Below are positions 9,141 to 15,916 of a stretch of 22,395 nucleotides of DNA, one piece after another. This DNA is from a virus: positions 1 to 22,395 of IMG/VR virus record IMGVR_UViG_3300046010_003648, one strand, 5' to 3'. Within the stretch, counting starts at the first letter, position 1, and each line of letters opens with the position of its first letter. The notes beneath the pieces were generated by a model. It was not told the origin of the DNA, did no database searches, and worked only from the letters and a program-made list of their open reading frames with translations. The position numbers and the translations under genes were made by a program.

Positions 9141-9719
9141 TTAGAGGCCAGATGGACGGGCAGAAACGCCACGAGGATTAGTGTAACCGGCTGGCATCGC
9201 TACGCCAGAAATAGAAGCGGTTTTAGGGCGGTTTTGATACATGCCATAAGCACTTCCGGCAGCGGAGGCAAGACCAGAGACGAGCGATGCGCCAGCCTGC
9301 CCGCGCAGTTGCGAGGCTTGGCTGCGGCCTTCAGCGAGGATACTCTGCCCCTGCGTCCCTAGCTGCCAGTTGCCGAGCTGCGTTTCCGTCGCCATGTCAG
9401 ACGAGCGGCGAGACTGCGCTTCGACTGTATCGGCCATGATTGCCAGCGGCGTTCCTGTGCTTGTTACAAAGCCGGTGCCGACAAGATCGGCCAACTGAGT
9501 TGCACGTTCACGACGAGACTGAATGGAGAGACGGCGCTGATTTTCGGAAAGCTCGAGGTTCTTCCTCTTCTGCTCTGCCGCGATGGCGTCAGCCTGCGCT
9601 TTGGCGTTGTATTCGCTTTGTTTCGCGGCTTGCTGTCCCTGCTGATAGGACACAACAGATCCAGCCGCAGAAGCTGCCACAGCGACGACTCCGTAAATAA
9701 TGCCAGCGTATTCAGCCAT
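9141..9719 (-). CDS. Internal virion protein B, gp14-like (membrane-active)
   Basis: A 192-residue protein with an N-terminal hydrophobic Ala/Val/Gly segment at residues about 5-25 (AGIIYGVVAVAASAAGSVVS). An Ala/Gln/Glu/Lys-rich helical middle follows (residues about 27-130), then a second small-residue hydrophobic segment near 145-163. This architecture is common among podoviral internal virion proteins B, which insert in the outer membrane during DNA ejection. The start overlaps the end of the GNAT-like gene by 8 nt, so the leader is coding sequence of that gene and has no SD. It lies directly upstream of the gp15-like gene, supporting the T7 gp13-gp14-gp15-gp16 order. It could alternatively be another small virion protein, but the twin hydrophobic segments and the context favour gp14. 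Confidence 0.78.
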   Translation of the reverse strand: MAEYAGIIYGVVAVAASAAGSVVSYQQGQQAAKQSEYNAKAQADAIAAEQKRKNLELSENQRRLSIQSRRERATQLADLVGTGFVTSTGTPLAIMADTVEAQSRRSSDMATETQLGNWQLGTQGQSILAEGRSQASQLRGQAGASLVSGLASAAGSAYGMYQNRPKTASISGVAMPAGYTNPRGVSARPSGL

Positions 9720-10122
9720 GATGAGTGAGAGTTGCTTGAGTGTAGTTTCCTGCCGTTTTCCAACCGAGTTTTTCCGCTTCGATTGCCAGACGCGAGTTGA
9801 TGAAGGTTCTGATCACGCAGTAATTGACGCCGCCGAGTTCATTCAGCCGCTTCATCCAGTCTTGAATCACGCGGAAGACATCGGCGAGAGCGGCACGAAT
9901 GACCTTCGCGGAAGTCTGGGGACGTGAGAAGAGATTGTCCAAAGCGATCACCGGCACATCGAGCAGCATGTAAGCCCACACGGCCAGAACGGGAGAGCCT
10001 TTCGACTCGGCGAGGAATCCGTGAGGAGACAGTAAAAGCGGCTCAAGAACGCACCCGCGCTCCTCCGCCCACGCCGTCAGTGTCGGCATATCTTCGGGAA
10101 GGACTTGGCGGACGGTGATCAT
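9712..10122 (-). CDS. GNAT-like protein at gp13 position
   Basis: A 136-residue protein. It begins MITVRQVLPEDMPTLTAWAE, an opening typical of GNAT acetyltransferases (beta strand, acidic turn, helix). It continues with FLAESKGSPVLAVWAYMLLD, where beta strands 2-4 would lie, and a C-terminal INSRLAIEAEKLGWKTAGNY resembling the last GNAT helix and strand. The acetyl-CoA-binding loop (Q/R-x-x-G-x-G/A) is not evident; the matching stretch reads FSRPQTSAKVIRAALADVFR, so catalysis is doubtful. T7 gp13, in the same position between the tail nozzle and internal virion protein B, also has a GNAT-like fold, so a virion-assembly role is likely. It begins 30 nt after the nozzle gene and has no SD (leader GCAGAATGAAAT before ATG). 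Confidence 0.65.
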   Translation of the reverse strand: MITVRQVLPEDMPTLTAWAEERGCVLEPLLLSPHGFLAESKGSPVLAVWAYMLLDVPVIALDNLFSRPQTSAKVIRAALADVFRVIQDWMKRLNELGGVNYCVIRTFINSRLAIEAEKLGWKTAGNYTQATLTHHG

Positions 10123-10152
10123 ATTTCATTCTGCCACTGGTTTAGAGTCGTT

Positions 10153-13100
10153 TCAACTACCGCTTACCTCGCCTTTTAAGACGTAGCCGAGGAGGCCGAA
10201 GGGAACCGGGTCGTCGTGCTGGATAGTGAATTCGGTTGTCGGCCCCCAATCGGAGCCAATGTGTAGATCAATTCTTCCAGTGAATGGCTTATCGGTGCCA
10301 GATGGATATTCGATGTCGAATCCGCCCGTGGAGTAGCCAGTAGCTCCGAAGGCGTATCCAAAGTCACCTGCGTTTGCTGCATACTTCCCGCCGAGTGAGT
10401 TATCGAGAATCAACTGGACGCGGTTTGCCCGCCAGTGCCTGCCCTGCCCGGTGCCGTCTTGAAGTTGCGCGTCCAAAGGAAATCCCTGGACGGTGGAAAG
10501 CACGGGTAGTCCGTAAAACCATGACCCAGCGACTCCGGTCATATTAGTTAGCGCTGGAGCTTCGTAATGGCCCACAAACGCAACAACCACAATGCCCACT
10601 CCAGAATCACTGTCCGGCCACTGCCAGCCGAGTGACGCGGTGATGAAACTGCCAGCCTCAATGAAGCCGTCATTAAGCCACGCGAGGATGTTAGAGCCGC
10701 TGGTGTAAAAGCCTGGAGCGGCAGGCGATCCAGACGCGGAGTAAGTCAGAGATTGAGCAGCATCGACAAAGCAGAGAGGTTCGTCGTTGGAGTCCTTCCG
10801 CTCGTCCATGATCCACTTTAGAGTCGGAGAATGGAGCCGCTCAATGAAGCGATAAGATCCCCGCAGTGTTGTGACATAAACCTCGTCGATGTCGTTTCCG
10901 TAGATCACTGCCACACTTTCAAACGAGTGCCCGTCAGCGTTGCCAGTCGTGTGCATTGCCCAAGCCGTCACGCTCTGTTCACGGTCATAGGTGAAGCTGT
11001 AGAGCTTCCCGGTGTCTGTCACCGCCCACACGATGGGCGTCGGTGAAGACTGATAAGCTGTCTGCACGATTTTGCCATCAAGTAGGCCGACGAGCTGAGT
11101 CATGTCGGGAGCGGTGTAACCATCCACTTGAAATGAATAAGTGAACTCGCGCATTGAGCGGCCAGAGCGTGAAACCCAAAGAAGCGACTCGGCCACGACT
11201 TCAGGCTGGATGCCATAAGAGCCGTGCTTCGTGCGCATTCGTGCCCGCGCCTTCGTTGGCGTGATCACCGTTTCAGCGTCTCCGCCGTCAATGGTCCACT
11301 CCTGCCCAGACGTGCCGACGATCATTGCGCGATTGTGCGATGCCAGCCAGAGAATATCATTCGCCTCAGTCGCGCCAAGTGTGACATCCAGCCCCGAGTC
11401 ATCCAGCGAGCCTGTGAGGAAGTTATAGAAGTCATCGAGTTTGCTGCCCCAGATGCGCGAGCCTTTGCCTGTAGTGCCGCCATACCAGATTCGCCCATCA
11501 TGGAAGCACACTGCACGCGGATAGCCTTCAGTGGGAGAGAAGGCAGGCTTGCGGTAATTCGTGGTTGAAACGCCAATCGCTGCCGCTGGCGGTAGCTGGT
11601 CGTTTACGGTGATGAGCTTGCCGCCAACGACAGTCGCGGAGGTGTAGCTTTCAATCAGGAACGGCATTTTGATCACTGAGGACACAGCCTCGATCTTCAT
11701 CACGCCGCCAGCGCCGCCGCTCGTTCGCGCTGCGCTGATGCGATACCACGCCCCCACGTCTGGAGCCGTGCCATCGTAGCTGATATTTCCGTCGTTCGCT
11801 GCTGTCTGATTCCAGTCCTTGATCTTGCTCCACGTCACACCGTCGAGCGACTCTTCGAGCGCCAGACTGCCAAGCATTGCCGAGGCGCTATTCCATGTCG
11901 TCGTGACGAGGAAACTGCCTTGGATGAAAAGCGGCTCAGTTGGCCCGATTGCCGTTCCTGCGGACAGGATAATCGAGTCATACCGGCCCGTTGTCCCAAG
12001 CTCCAAAAGCCAATTCGTCCCCACGTCGGAGGATGTGAAAAGGTCCTCAGTGGCGACGAGGTTAAAAGCCAGTCCAGAAAGGTCATTACCTGCGCTGCTG
12101 ATCTTCCAGAAGGAAGTCCACGCTTGCCCGTCTGAAGGACGATTGCCGCCACTTTTACCGAAGCGTCCATTGATAGGAGCAGAGGCAACGTGTGACTGGC
12201 GGCATTCATAAATAACGGAGTTATAGCGAACCTTATTCGTGGCGCTGTAAGTCGTGCCCGCTGCCCACGCTGCCACCGTCACGGATGATGTGCCGAGATT
12301 CCAATATGATTCCCAGGCAGAGCCAGCCCCAGGCTCGTCCACCGCGTCAGCCGTCGCTCCGCCGTGTGCCGTATGGCACGTAAAGATTTGCCCCTCGTAA
12401 GGCGCTGTCAGCCCTAAGACACGATCACCAACAGCGTAACCCGTGGCTATCTGAGTCCAGACCGTTGCAGAGTTTGCGCCCACTCCCGGCTGCGTCAGCG
12501 CTGCGGATGTGTGGTCAGCGATACAGGTATAGATTCGCCCCACCGTTGCGCCCGTGCCTTGGATGATGTCGCCCGCTTTGTAGGCCGTGGCAGTCGCCCA
12601 CGAGTCAGCCCACTTGTTGATGCCGGTATATTGAACCTGAACAGCGATGCGCGTCTCGTTCAGGTCGAGGTAAGGAGCGAACTCGAAAGGAACCTTTTCG
12701 AGTTGCCAGTGAGTATCCGAAACGCGGGTAAGTCTGCGCGGAAAGTGGTCTGGATGCGTGAGAAACATCACGTCATTTAGCTGCCGATATTGGAGGTCGA
12801 AAACCTCGGCGGCAGAATATGGCGAATCAATCACGACATCCGTCGTTGTGCTAGCGGTTGGCCCACCAATCTGAGTGAACTTCCCGGTCACGCTCGGATC
12901 TGCCCACGGAGCGCCAGCCGGATTGAAGGTGTATGACGTGTGACAAACCCAGTATTCAAAGTTTGGCGACGACCCATACTGAACGATTTCCCCAAGCTCG
13001 TAATCGCCAGACCCAATAAAGACGGGCGCTTCAAAAGCCTGCCCAATGACACGCATGTAATCGTCGCCCCATTCAAGAGCGAAGTTCACCTCCGTTGAAC

Positions 13101-13308
13101 GCCGGAACGGAATCAGCCTGGCCTTTTCGGTGTCATCTCTTTGGCGCTCAACGTGAAGAAAGCCGGGTCGCTTGAAAACTCCACCGAACGGAGTCGGGAG
13201 CATGTTTTTCAACTGAACGCAGCCCGTGCGAATCTTTTCAAGATCAAAGCGGCCCGCGAGCTTCTGACTCATCAGGCCTCCGTTGAAATTAGCGTGAAGT
13301 GTGTTCAT
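10153..13308 (-). CDS. Tail tubular protein B / nozzle-like tail protein with four CBM-like modules
   Basis: A 1051-residue protein. The first 50 residues (FNGGLMSQKLAGRFDLEKIR, then MLPTPFGGVFKRPGF) match the conserved N-terminus of podoviral nozzle (gp12-like) proteins. Four carbohydrate-binding (CBM5/12-like) modules follow near residues 102-148, 237-288, 290-339 and 346-403, each with a Y-x-x-G-D-x-V type strand, a Y/W-x-C strand and a final W or F. A beta-sandwich insert spans about 410-545 (LALEESLDGVTWSKIKDW). The propeller-like core resumes at about 590-830 (YPRAVCFHDGRIWYGGT, NDILWLASHNRAMIVGTSGQ). The start overlaps the adaptor stop as ATGA. Role: lower part of the short tail, with surface-binding decoration. 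It is longer than T7 gp12 (about 790 residues), the extra length being the inserted modules. Confidence 0.88.
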   Translation of the reverse strand: MNTLHANFNGGLMSQKLAGRFDLEKIRTGCVQLKNMLPTPFGGVFKRPGFLHVERQRDDTEKARLIPFRRSTEVNFALEWGDDYMRVIGQAFEAPVFIGSGDYELGEIVQYGSSPNFEYWVCHTSYTFNPAGAPWADPSVTGKFTQIGGPTASTTTDVVIDSPYSAAEVFDLQYRQLNDVMFLTHPDHFPRRLTRVSDTHWQLEKVPFEFAPYLDLNETRIAVQVQYTGINKWADSWATATAYKAGDIIQGTGATVGRIYTCIADHTSAALTQPGVGANSATVWTQIATGYAVGDRVLGLTAPYEGQIFTCHTAHGGATADAVDEPGAGSAWESYWNLGTSSVTVAAWAAGTTYSATNKVRYNSVIYECRQSHVASAPINGRFGKSGGNRPSDGQAWTSFWKISSAGNDLSGLAFNLVATEDLFTSSDVGTNWLLELGTTGRYDSIILSAGTAIGPTEPLFIQGSFLVTTTWNSASAMLGSLALEESLDGVTWSKIKDWNQTAANDGNISYDGTAPDVGAWYRISAARTSGGAGGVMKIEAVSSVIKMPFLIESYTSATVVGGKLITVNDQLPPAAAIGVSTTNYRKPAFSPTEGYPRAVCFHDGRIWYGGTTGKGSRIWGSKLDDFYNFLTGSLDDSGLDVTLGATEANDILWLASHNRAMIVGTSGQEWTIDGGDAETVITPTKARARMRTKHGSYGIQPEVVAESLLWVSRSGRSMREFTYSFQVDGYTAPDMTQLVGLLDGKIVQTAYQSSPTPIVWAVTDTGKLYSFTYDREQSVTAWAMHTTGNADGHSFESVAVIYGNDIDEVYVTTLRGSYRFIERLHSPTLKWIMDERKDSNDEPLCFVDAAQSLTYSASGSPAAPGFYTSGSNILAWLNDGFIEAGSFITASLGWQWPDSDSGVGIVVVAFVGHYEAPALTNMTGVAGSWFYGLPVLSTVQGFPLDAQLQDGTGQGRHWRANRVQLILDNSLGGKYAANAGDFGYAFGATGYSTGGFDIEYPSGTDKPFTGRIDLHIGSDWGPTTEFTIQHDDPVPFGLLGYVLKGEVSGS
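12100..13005 (-). other. Tandem CBM5/12-like modules within the nozzle protein
   Basis: Codons about 102-403 of the nozzle protein. Four segments of about 45-58 residues share a pattern: aromatic near the start, x-x-G-(D/E)-x-(V/I), a spacer, (Y/F/W)-x-C, a His three residues later in most copies, and a closing W/F. Examples of the cores are YKAGDIIQG...IYTC, YAVGDRVLG...IFTC and YSATNKVRY...IYEC. The Cys in the third strand is kept in all four. The two middle modules abut directly; the others are separated by core nozzle sequence or a short linker. Confidence 0.6.
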
Positions 13309-14126
13309 AGAAAATTGCGACGAGCGCGGACAACACGGGAATCGTAGTCAGGATCAATGACGCGGCCCTTGCCCTGCCTCGCGTCTTGCCCTTTAGCCTT
13401 TGGCCCGATTTGCTGCTCGAATCTGCCGCGCAGTTCTGCTGCTTTGCCACTCGGGCCGGTCAAGTCTTGCGCGATGTAGGAGGCCAGCAGAAGCGCGAAT
13501 GCGTTAATGAAGTGCTGGCTCCATTCCGTCTGCGTCTCATTCTTATAGACGTATCGCAATGTGACGATGTCCTCATTCGTGAGCAGCTTGCCAAGCTCCA
13601 CGGCGTAGGGAACGGAGTCGTTTTCATTCGCCTCGAATCCGTTGACGTTGACCACGCGCAGGCAGTCGGCGGGAAGCGTGTGCTGGTAGTCCCAGCCGAA
13701 CAAAGGGGCGAGAATCCATTCCCCTGTGCCGCTCGTGTGCGATCCGCTGAAAACAGAATCTTGCAGGTCGAAAGTGTGTTGGGTGATCCTTGTAATATAC
13801 CAAGTACCATTTGCAGCCGGAACGCCTTGAACATTCCGCATGTGGATTCTGTCACCCGTCTGCATTGAATGCGTGTTGTGCGTGACACGGATCAATCCCG
13901 AGCCGTTATCGGCTAACGCCACGCCAGATAGCGCCGTCCATGCAATCTCATTGCGCCACCGCTTCGTTGCGAAGTTCCACGGATGCGAAGCTAATGCCTC
14001 ATCCCTCGCAGGATCAAACCACTTCCGGCATGTCACAGCCTGCGGAGTGTTGTCAGTTAATAGCGCCGTCAGCGACTTGCCGCCGATTAGCGAGATGGCA
14101 AGATTTGCAATTTCAGTTTCAGTCAT
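13305..14126 (-). CDS. Tail tubular protein A / head-to-tail adaptor (gp11- or Gp4-like)
   Basis: A 273-residue protein. The N-terminus (IANLAISLIGGKSLTALL, then TCRKWFDPARDEALASHPWNFA) is the hallmark of podoviral adaptor proteins, which dock under the portal ring. After W63 a beta-rich domain is inserted (about residues 66-141, GLIRVTHNTHSMQTGDRIHM, then ANGTWYITRI and HTFDLQDS) that looks like an FCCH-type domain. The adaptor core resumes at LFGWDYQHTLPADCLRVVNV and continues with the helical NAFALLLASYIAQDLTG. The start lies 17 nt after a hairpin terminator and has no SD; the stop overlaps the nozzle ATG as ATGA. T7 gp11 is about 196 residues, so the extra length is essentially the insert. 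Confidence 0.87.
   Translation of the reverse strand: MTETEIANLAISLIGGKSLTALLTDNTPQAVTCRKWFDPARDEALASHPWNFATKRWRNEIAWTALSGVALADNGSGLIRVTHNTHSMQTGDRIHMRNVQGVPAANGTWYITRITQHTFDLQDSVFSGSHTSGTGEWILAPLFGWDYQHTLPADCLRVVNVNGFEANENDSVPYAVELGKLLTNEDIVTLRYVYKNETQTEWSQHFINAFALLLASYIAQDLTGPSGKAAELRGRFEQQIGPKAKGQDARQGKGRVIDPDYDSRVVRARRNFL
13704..13931 (-). other. FCCH-like beta domain inserted in the adaptor
   Basis: Codons about 66-141 of the adaptor. The motif order V-T-H-x-x-H-S-M-Q-T-G-D-R-I, then N-V-Q-G-V-P-A-A-N-G-T-W-Y-I-T, then H-T-F-D-L matches small beta-barrel modules annotated as ubiquitin-activating E1 FCCH domains in phage tail proteins. The name reflects fold similarity only; there is no link to ubiquitin here. 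It interrupts the adaptor between its N-terminal helical hairpin and the rest of the core. Confidence 0.5.
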
Positions 14127-14134
14127 GGCTTTTC

Positions 14135-14171
14135 AAAAGGAAAGCCCGACGCAGATCACTCCACGTCGGGC
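14135..14171 (-). terminator. Intrinsic terminator-like hairpin after the decoration-like gene
   Basis: On the minus strand an 8-bp stem GCCCGACG/CGTCGGGC (14171-14164 and 14151-14144) with a 12-nt loop is followed by TTTCCTTTT. It lies 38 nt after the stop of the 159-residue gene and just before the adaptor ATG at 14126. The U tract is broken by two Cs, so partial termination is plausible. Confidence 0.65.
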
Positions 14172-14181
14172 CGGTAACACC

Positions 14182-14203
14182 AACAACACGACCAAGCGTT
14201 GTT
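14182..14203 (-). other. Second hairpin in the same 3' untranslated region
   Basis: Minus strand AACAACGC and GTGTTGTT form an 8-bp stem (one G-U pair) around the loop TTGGTC. It lies 6 nt after the stop codon and upstream of the terminator at 14144-14171, making a double-hairpin 3' end. No U tract follows it, so an mRNA-stabilising role is more likely than termination. Confidence 0.45.
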
Positions 14204-14209
14204 CCCGGT

Positions 14210-14689
14210 TTAGCCGAGAGTGTAGGCAAGGTTCCAAGACTGCTGATGGGATACAGCAGTAGTAACCGTGGTCCAAGTGACGACGATCCAGACATCCGTG
14301 GTGAAAGTCACGGGATTCAGGAAATCGACGCCAATGGTTGTAGCCTCAGAGAAGAACTTGCGACCAGCGGCAGAGCCGAGCGCAAGATCGGTTCCAAAAG
14401 CGTCCACATCGACAACAACGGGAGTGTCAGCGGTTGTGAAGTAGCCAATGGAGCCAGTGCAAGCCGCGCCTGGATCACCGTAATCCACAGAGCAAAGCTG
14501 AGGAATGAGGCGGGAGCCTTTGGGAAGCCGGACGAGGTAAAGCGGGTCAGCCGTGGCAGCGGTGTAGCCGGTTTTCGACACTTGGACAAAGTGAAGATTG
14601 CCGCCCGCTTGCTTGAGGTTAGGAGCCGCCGAGGAATCGGTGGATGCGCTATTCTGCGCCGTTGCGAATGAAGTGAAGACGTTAGCCAT
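14210..14689 (-). CDS. Putative capsid decoration / minor head protein
   Basis: A 159-residue protein directly downstream of the major capsid gene. It is Ala/Thr/Val-rich with few charges and looks like a beta sandwich (LHFVQVSKTGYTAATADPLY, LPKGSRLIPQLCSVDYGD, TGSIGYF, then WIVVTW near the C-terminus). Podoviral and siphoviral head operons often encode a 120-170-residue protein with an LPKG motif right after the capsid gene (for example the BPP-1 Bbp16 type), serving as a capsid-bound or cement protein. That role is inferred. The gene has its own leader, without an SD and nearly free of G, and is bracketed by hairpins on both sides, so its dosage may be set separately. I do not recognise a specific family with certainty. 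Confidence 0.7.
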   Translation of the reverse strand: MANVFTSFATAQNSASTDSSAAPNLKQAGGNLHFVQVSKTGYTAATADPLYLVRLPKGSRLIPQLCSVDYGDPGAACTGSIGYFTTADTPVVVDVDAFGTDLALGSAAGRKFFSEATTIGVDFLNPVTFTTDVWIVVTWTTVTTAVSHQQSWNLAYTLG

Positions 14690-14722
14690 AATAGTGAGTG
14701 ATTGAGAGTTGAGGTTTAGAAA

Positions 14723-14744
14723 GGGGCGGTTTTTAGACCGCCCC
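14723..14744 (-). terminator. Hairpin after the major capsid gene
   Basis: Minus strand GGGGCGGT/ACCGCCCC, a perfect 8-bp stem with the loop CTAAAA, starts 13 nt after the capsid stop codon and is followed by TTTCTAAA. The short interrupted U tract suggests a leaky terminator or a 3' stabiliser of capsid mRNA. Confidence 0.6.
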
Positions 14745-14757
14745 GTTCAAGTTCAGG

Positions 14758-15648
14758 TTATGGGCTTTCGTCAGCGTAGATGCGGACGACACGGGTGTTC
14801 TCAGTGCGGACAGCGCCAGCGCGATAGACACCGCGAAGCTGTTTCGCATGACGGCGGTCAGGCAGGAGGTCGATGTGAACGGTTCTGCCGATTTCCGCAA
14901 ACTTGACGCCAGACTTGTGCCAGGCAAAGCAGGTGCGGACATCCGTGCTGGTGTTCAGGCTCAGACGCTCAGTGCGAATGAACTTGAAGCCAGCGAACAT
15001 ATCCACAGAGCCAGAGGCAAGAGCCTTCACGTTCACGAAATCGCCAGAGGTGATTTGAGTCGTGAGGAGCATGTCCTGAAGCTGCTGCGCCGAGGTGGCA
15101 AAGTAGCGCTCGCCGTCGTCAACTTCGGCCTCGTCCAAAATCTTCTTGGCCTGGAGAATCTTCGCCACGGTCAGGCCGCTGTTAGCGGTAGAACCGGAAG
15201 CGACGTAATCCACAGCAATGGAGAAGTTCGAGTCGAAGGCGTCAGTCGTGGTGCCGTCCTCACCGATGTAGCGAGTGGCGTCGAAACTGGAGATGATGAC
15301 CGAATCCTTCGTGCGATTGCTCGCAGCTTGGAGGCTCATCACTTCGTCCGAGTCGGGCAGAGCGATTTGACCAAGGTTGATTTCATCGTCCTCATCCCAG
15401 ACTTTCACGAACTCGAAGCGACGGCGGTAGATCCAGTATTTTGTGCCGGTGGAGTCACCGTCTGGAGTGTCGCCCTTGCGAGTGGTGATCTCGGTCATGG
15501 TGCCGAGGTCAAGCATGTTGTATTGCTTCCGCTTGCCGGTGAAGGAATCGGATGTGACGGCTCCGCCAAGGCGGGAGTCCGTTTGCTGGGCTTTCATTTC
15601 CCAGTTCGTTGCGACTTCTTTTTCGAAGAATGTAGTGAGTTCAGCCAT
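14758..15648 (-). CDS. Major capsid protein
   Basis: A 296-residue HK97-fold type capsid protein of the podovirus group with MCPs near 300-350 residues. It has an N-terminal helical arm (MAELTTFFEKEVATNWEMKA), then YWIYRRRFEFVKVWDEDDEI with a strand preceding the spine helix. The P-domain helix is LTVAKILQAKKILDEAEVDD, followed by ERYFATSAQQLQDML and the typical VDMFAGFKFIRTERL motif. The C-terminus (GRTVHIDLLPDRRHAKQLRG, VYRAGAVRTENTRVVRIYAD) is also characteristic. No signal or cleavage site is obvious; the flanking scaffold gene supplies assembly function. It is preceded by 268 nt of non-coding DNA including a strong terminator, and no SD lies upstream of the ATG. The neighbouring hairpins suggest that transcript level or stability is tuned for high expression. 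Confidence 0.9.
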   Translation of the reverse strand: MAELTTFFEKEVATNWEMKAQQTDSRLGGAVTSDSFTGKRKQYNMLDLGTMTEITTRKGDTPDGDSTGTKYWIYRRRFEFVKVWDEDDEINLGQIALPDSDEVMSLQAASNRTKDSVIISSFDATRYIGEDGTTTDAFDSNFSIAVDYVASGSTANSGLTVAKILQAKKILDEAEVDDGERYFATSAQQLQDMLLTTQITSGDFVNVKALASGSVDMFAGFKFIRTERLSLNTSTDVRTCFAWHKSGVKFAEIGRTVHIDLLPDRRHAKQLRGVYRAGAVRTENTRVVRIYADESP

Positions 15649-15819
15649 AAAATTGCGAGAATTGCGACTTGTCCGAGTCGGGACTTGTCAGGATTGGAAT
15701 CCCTTGTTTCTCGCGGGTGTCTGCGTAGCAGGCCGCTTGTAACGGGTGCAGGCAGGTGTCGCACGTTGTGCGGCTGCTTTGACTCGCCGTGAGTCTGCTA
15801 GATTACTTCGCAGATGTCA
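15649..15819 (-). promoter_or_regulatory. Long untranslated leader of the capsid gene with paired repeats
   Basis: This 171-nt stretch between the terminator and the capsid ATG has no convincing coding frame. On the minus strand it starts with TTGACA (15820-15815), a perfect -35 box, but the expected -10 position reads CAGACT, a poor match. It contains a GACTC/GAGTC dyad (15781-15795), a direct repeat GACAAGTC (15689-15682 and 15673-15666, period 16) and a TCGCAATT repeat (15667-15660 and 15658-15651, period 9) next to the ATG. A capsid promoter or RNA regulatory element is likely here but is not proven. Confidence 0.4.
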
Positions 15820-15852
15820 AATAAAAAAGCGGCCCCCATTTCTGAGGGCCGC
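15820..15852 (-). terminator. Strong intrinsic terminator between scaffold and capsid genes
   Basis: Minus strand GCGGCCC/GGGCCGC (15852-15846 and 15835-15829), 10-nt loop, followed directly by TTTTTTATTT. It is the best terminator in the window and lies 64 nt after the scaffold stop, separating the packaging/scaffold genes from the capsid gene. Confidence 0.85.
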
Positions 15853-15916
15853 CGCTCGTCGGCTTTCTTTTCTTACGCAGGTATTCAGCCAGAACCTCGC
15901 GACTATCACGAGCGCC

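Noticed and set aside
13305-14126. Ubiquitin-pathway function suggested by the FCCH-like domain
   Set aside because: The domain name reflects fold similarity only; the protein is a tail adaptor and nothing else in the window relates to ubiquitin.
14848-15792. Long plus-strand open frame (314 codons) opposite the capsid gene
   Set aside because: It is antisense to a clear major capsid gene, crosses the terminator-capsid leader, and its translation has no family character. It is a mirror of the GC-rich codon pattern.
15815-15820. TTGACA next to the scaffold terminator as a complete sigma70 promoter
   Set aside because: There is no acceptable -10 at 16-18 nt spacing, so it is reported only as part of an uncertain regulatory leader.
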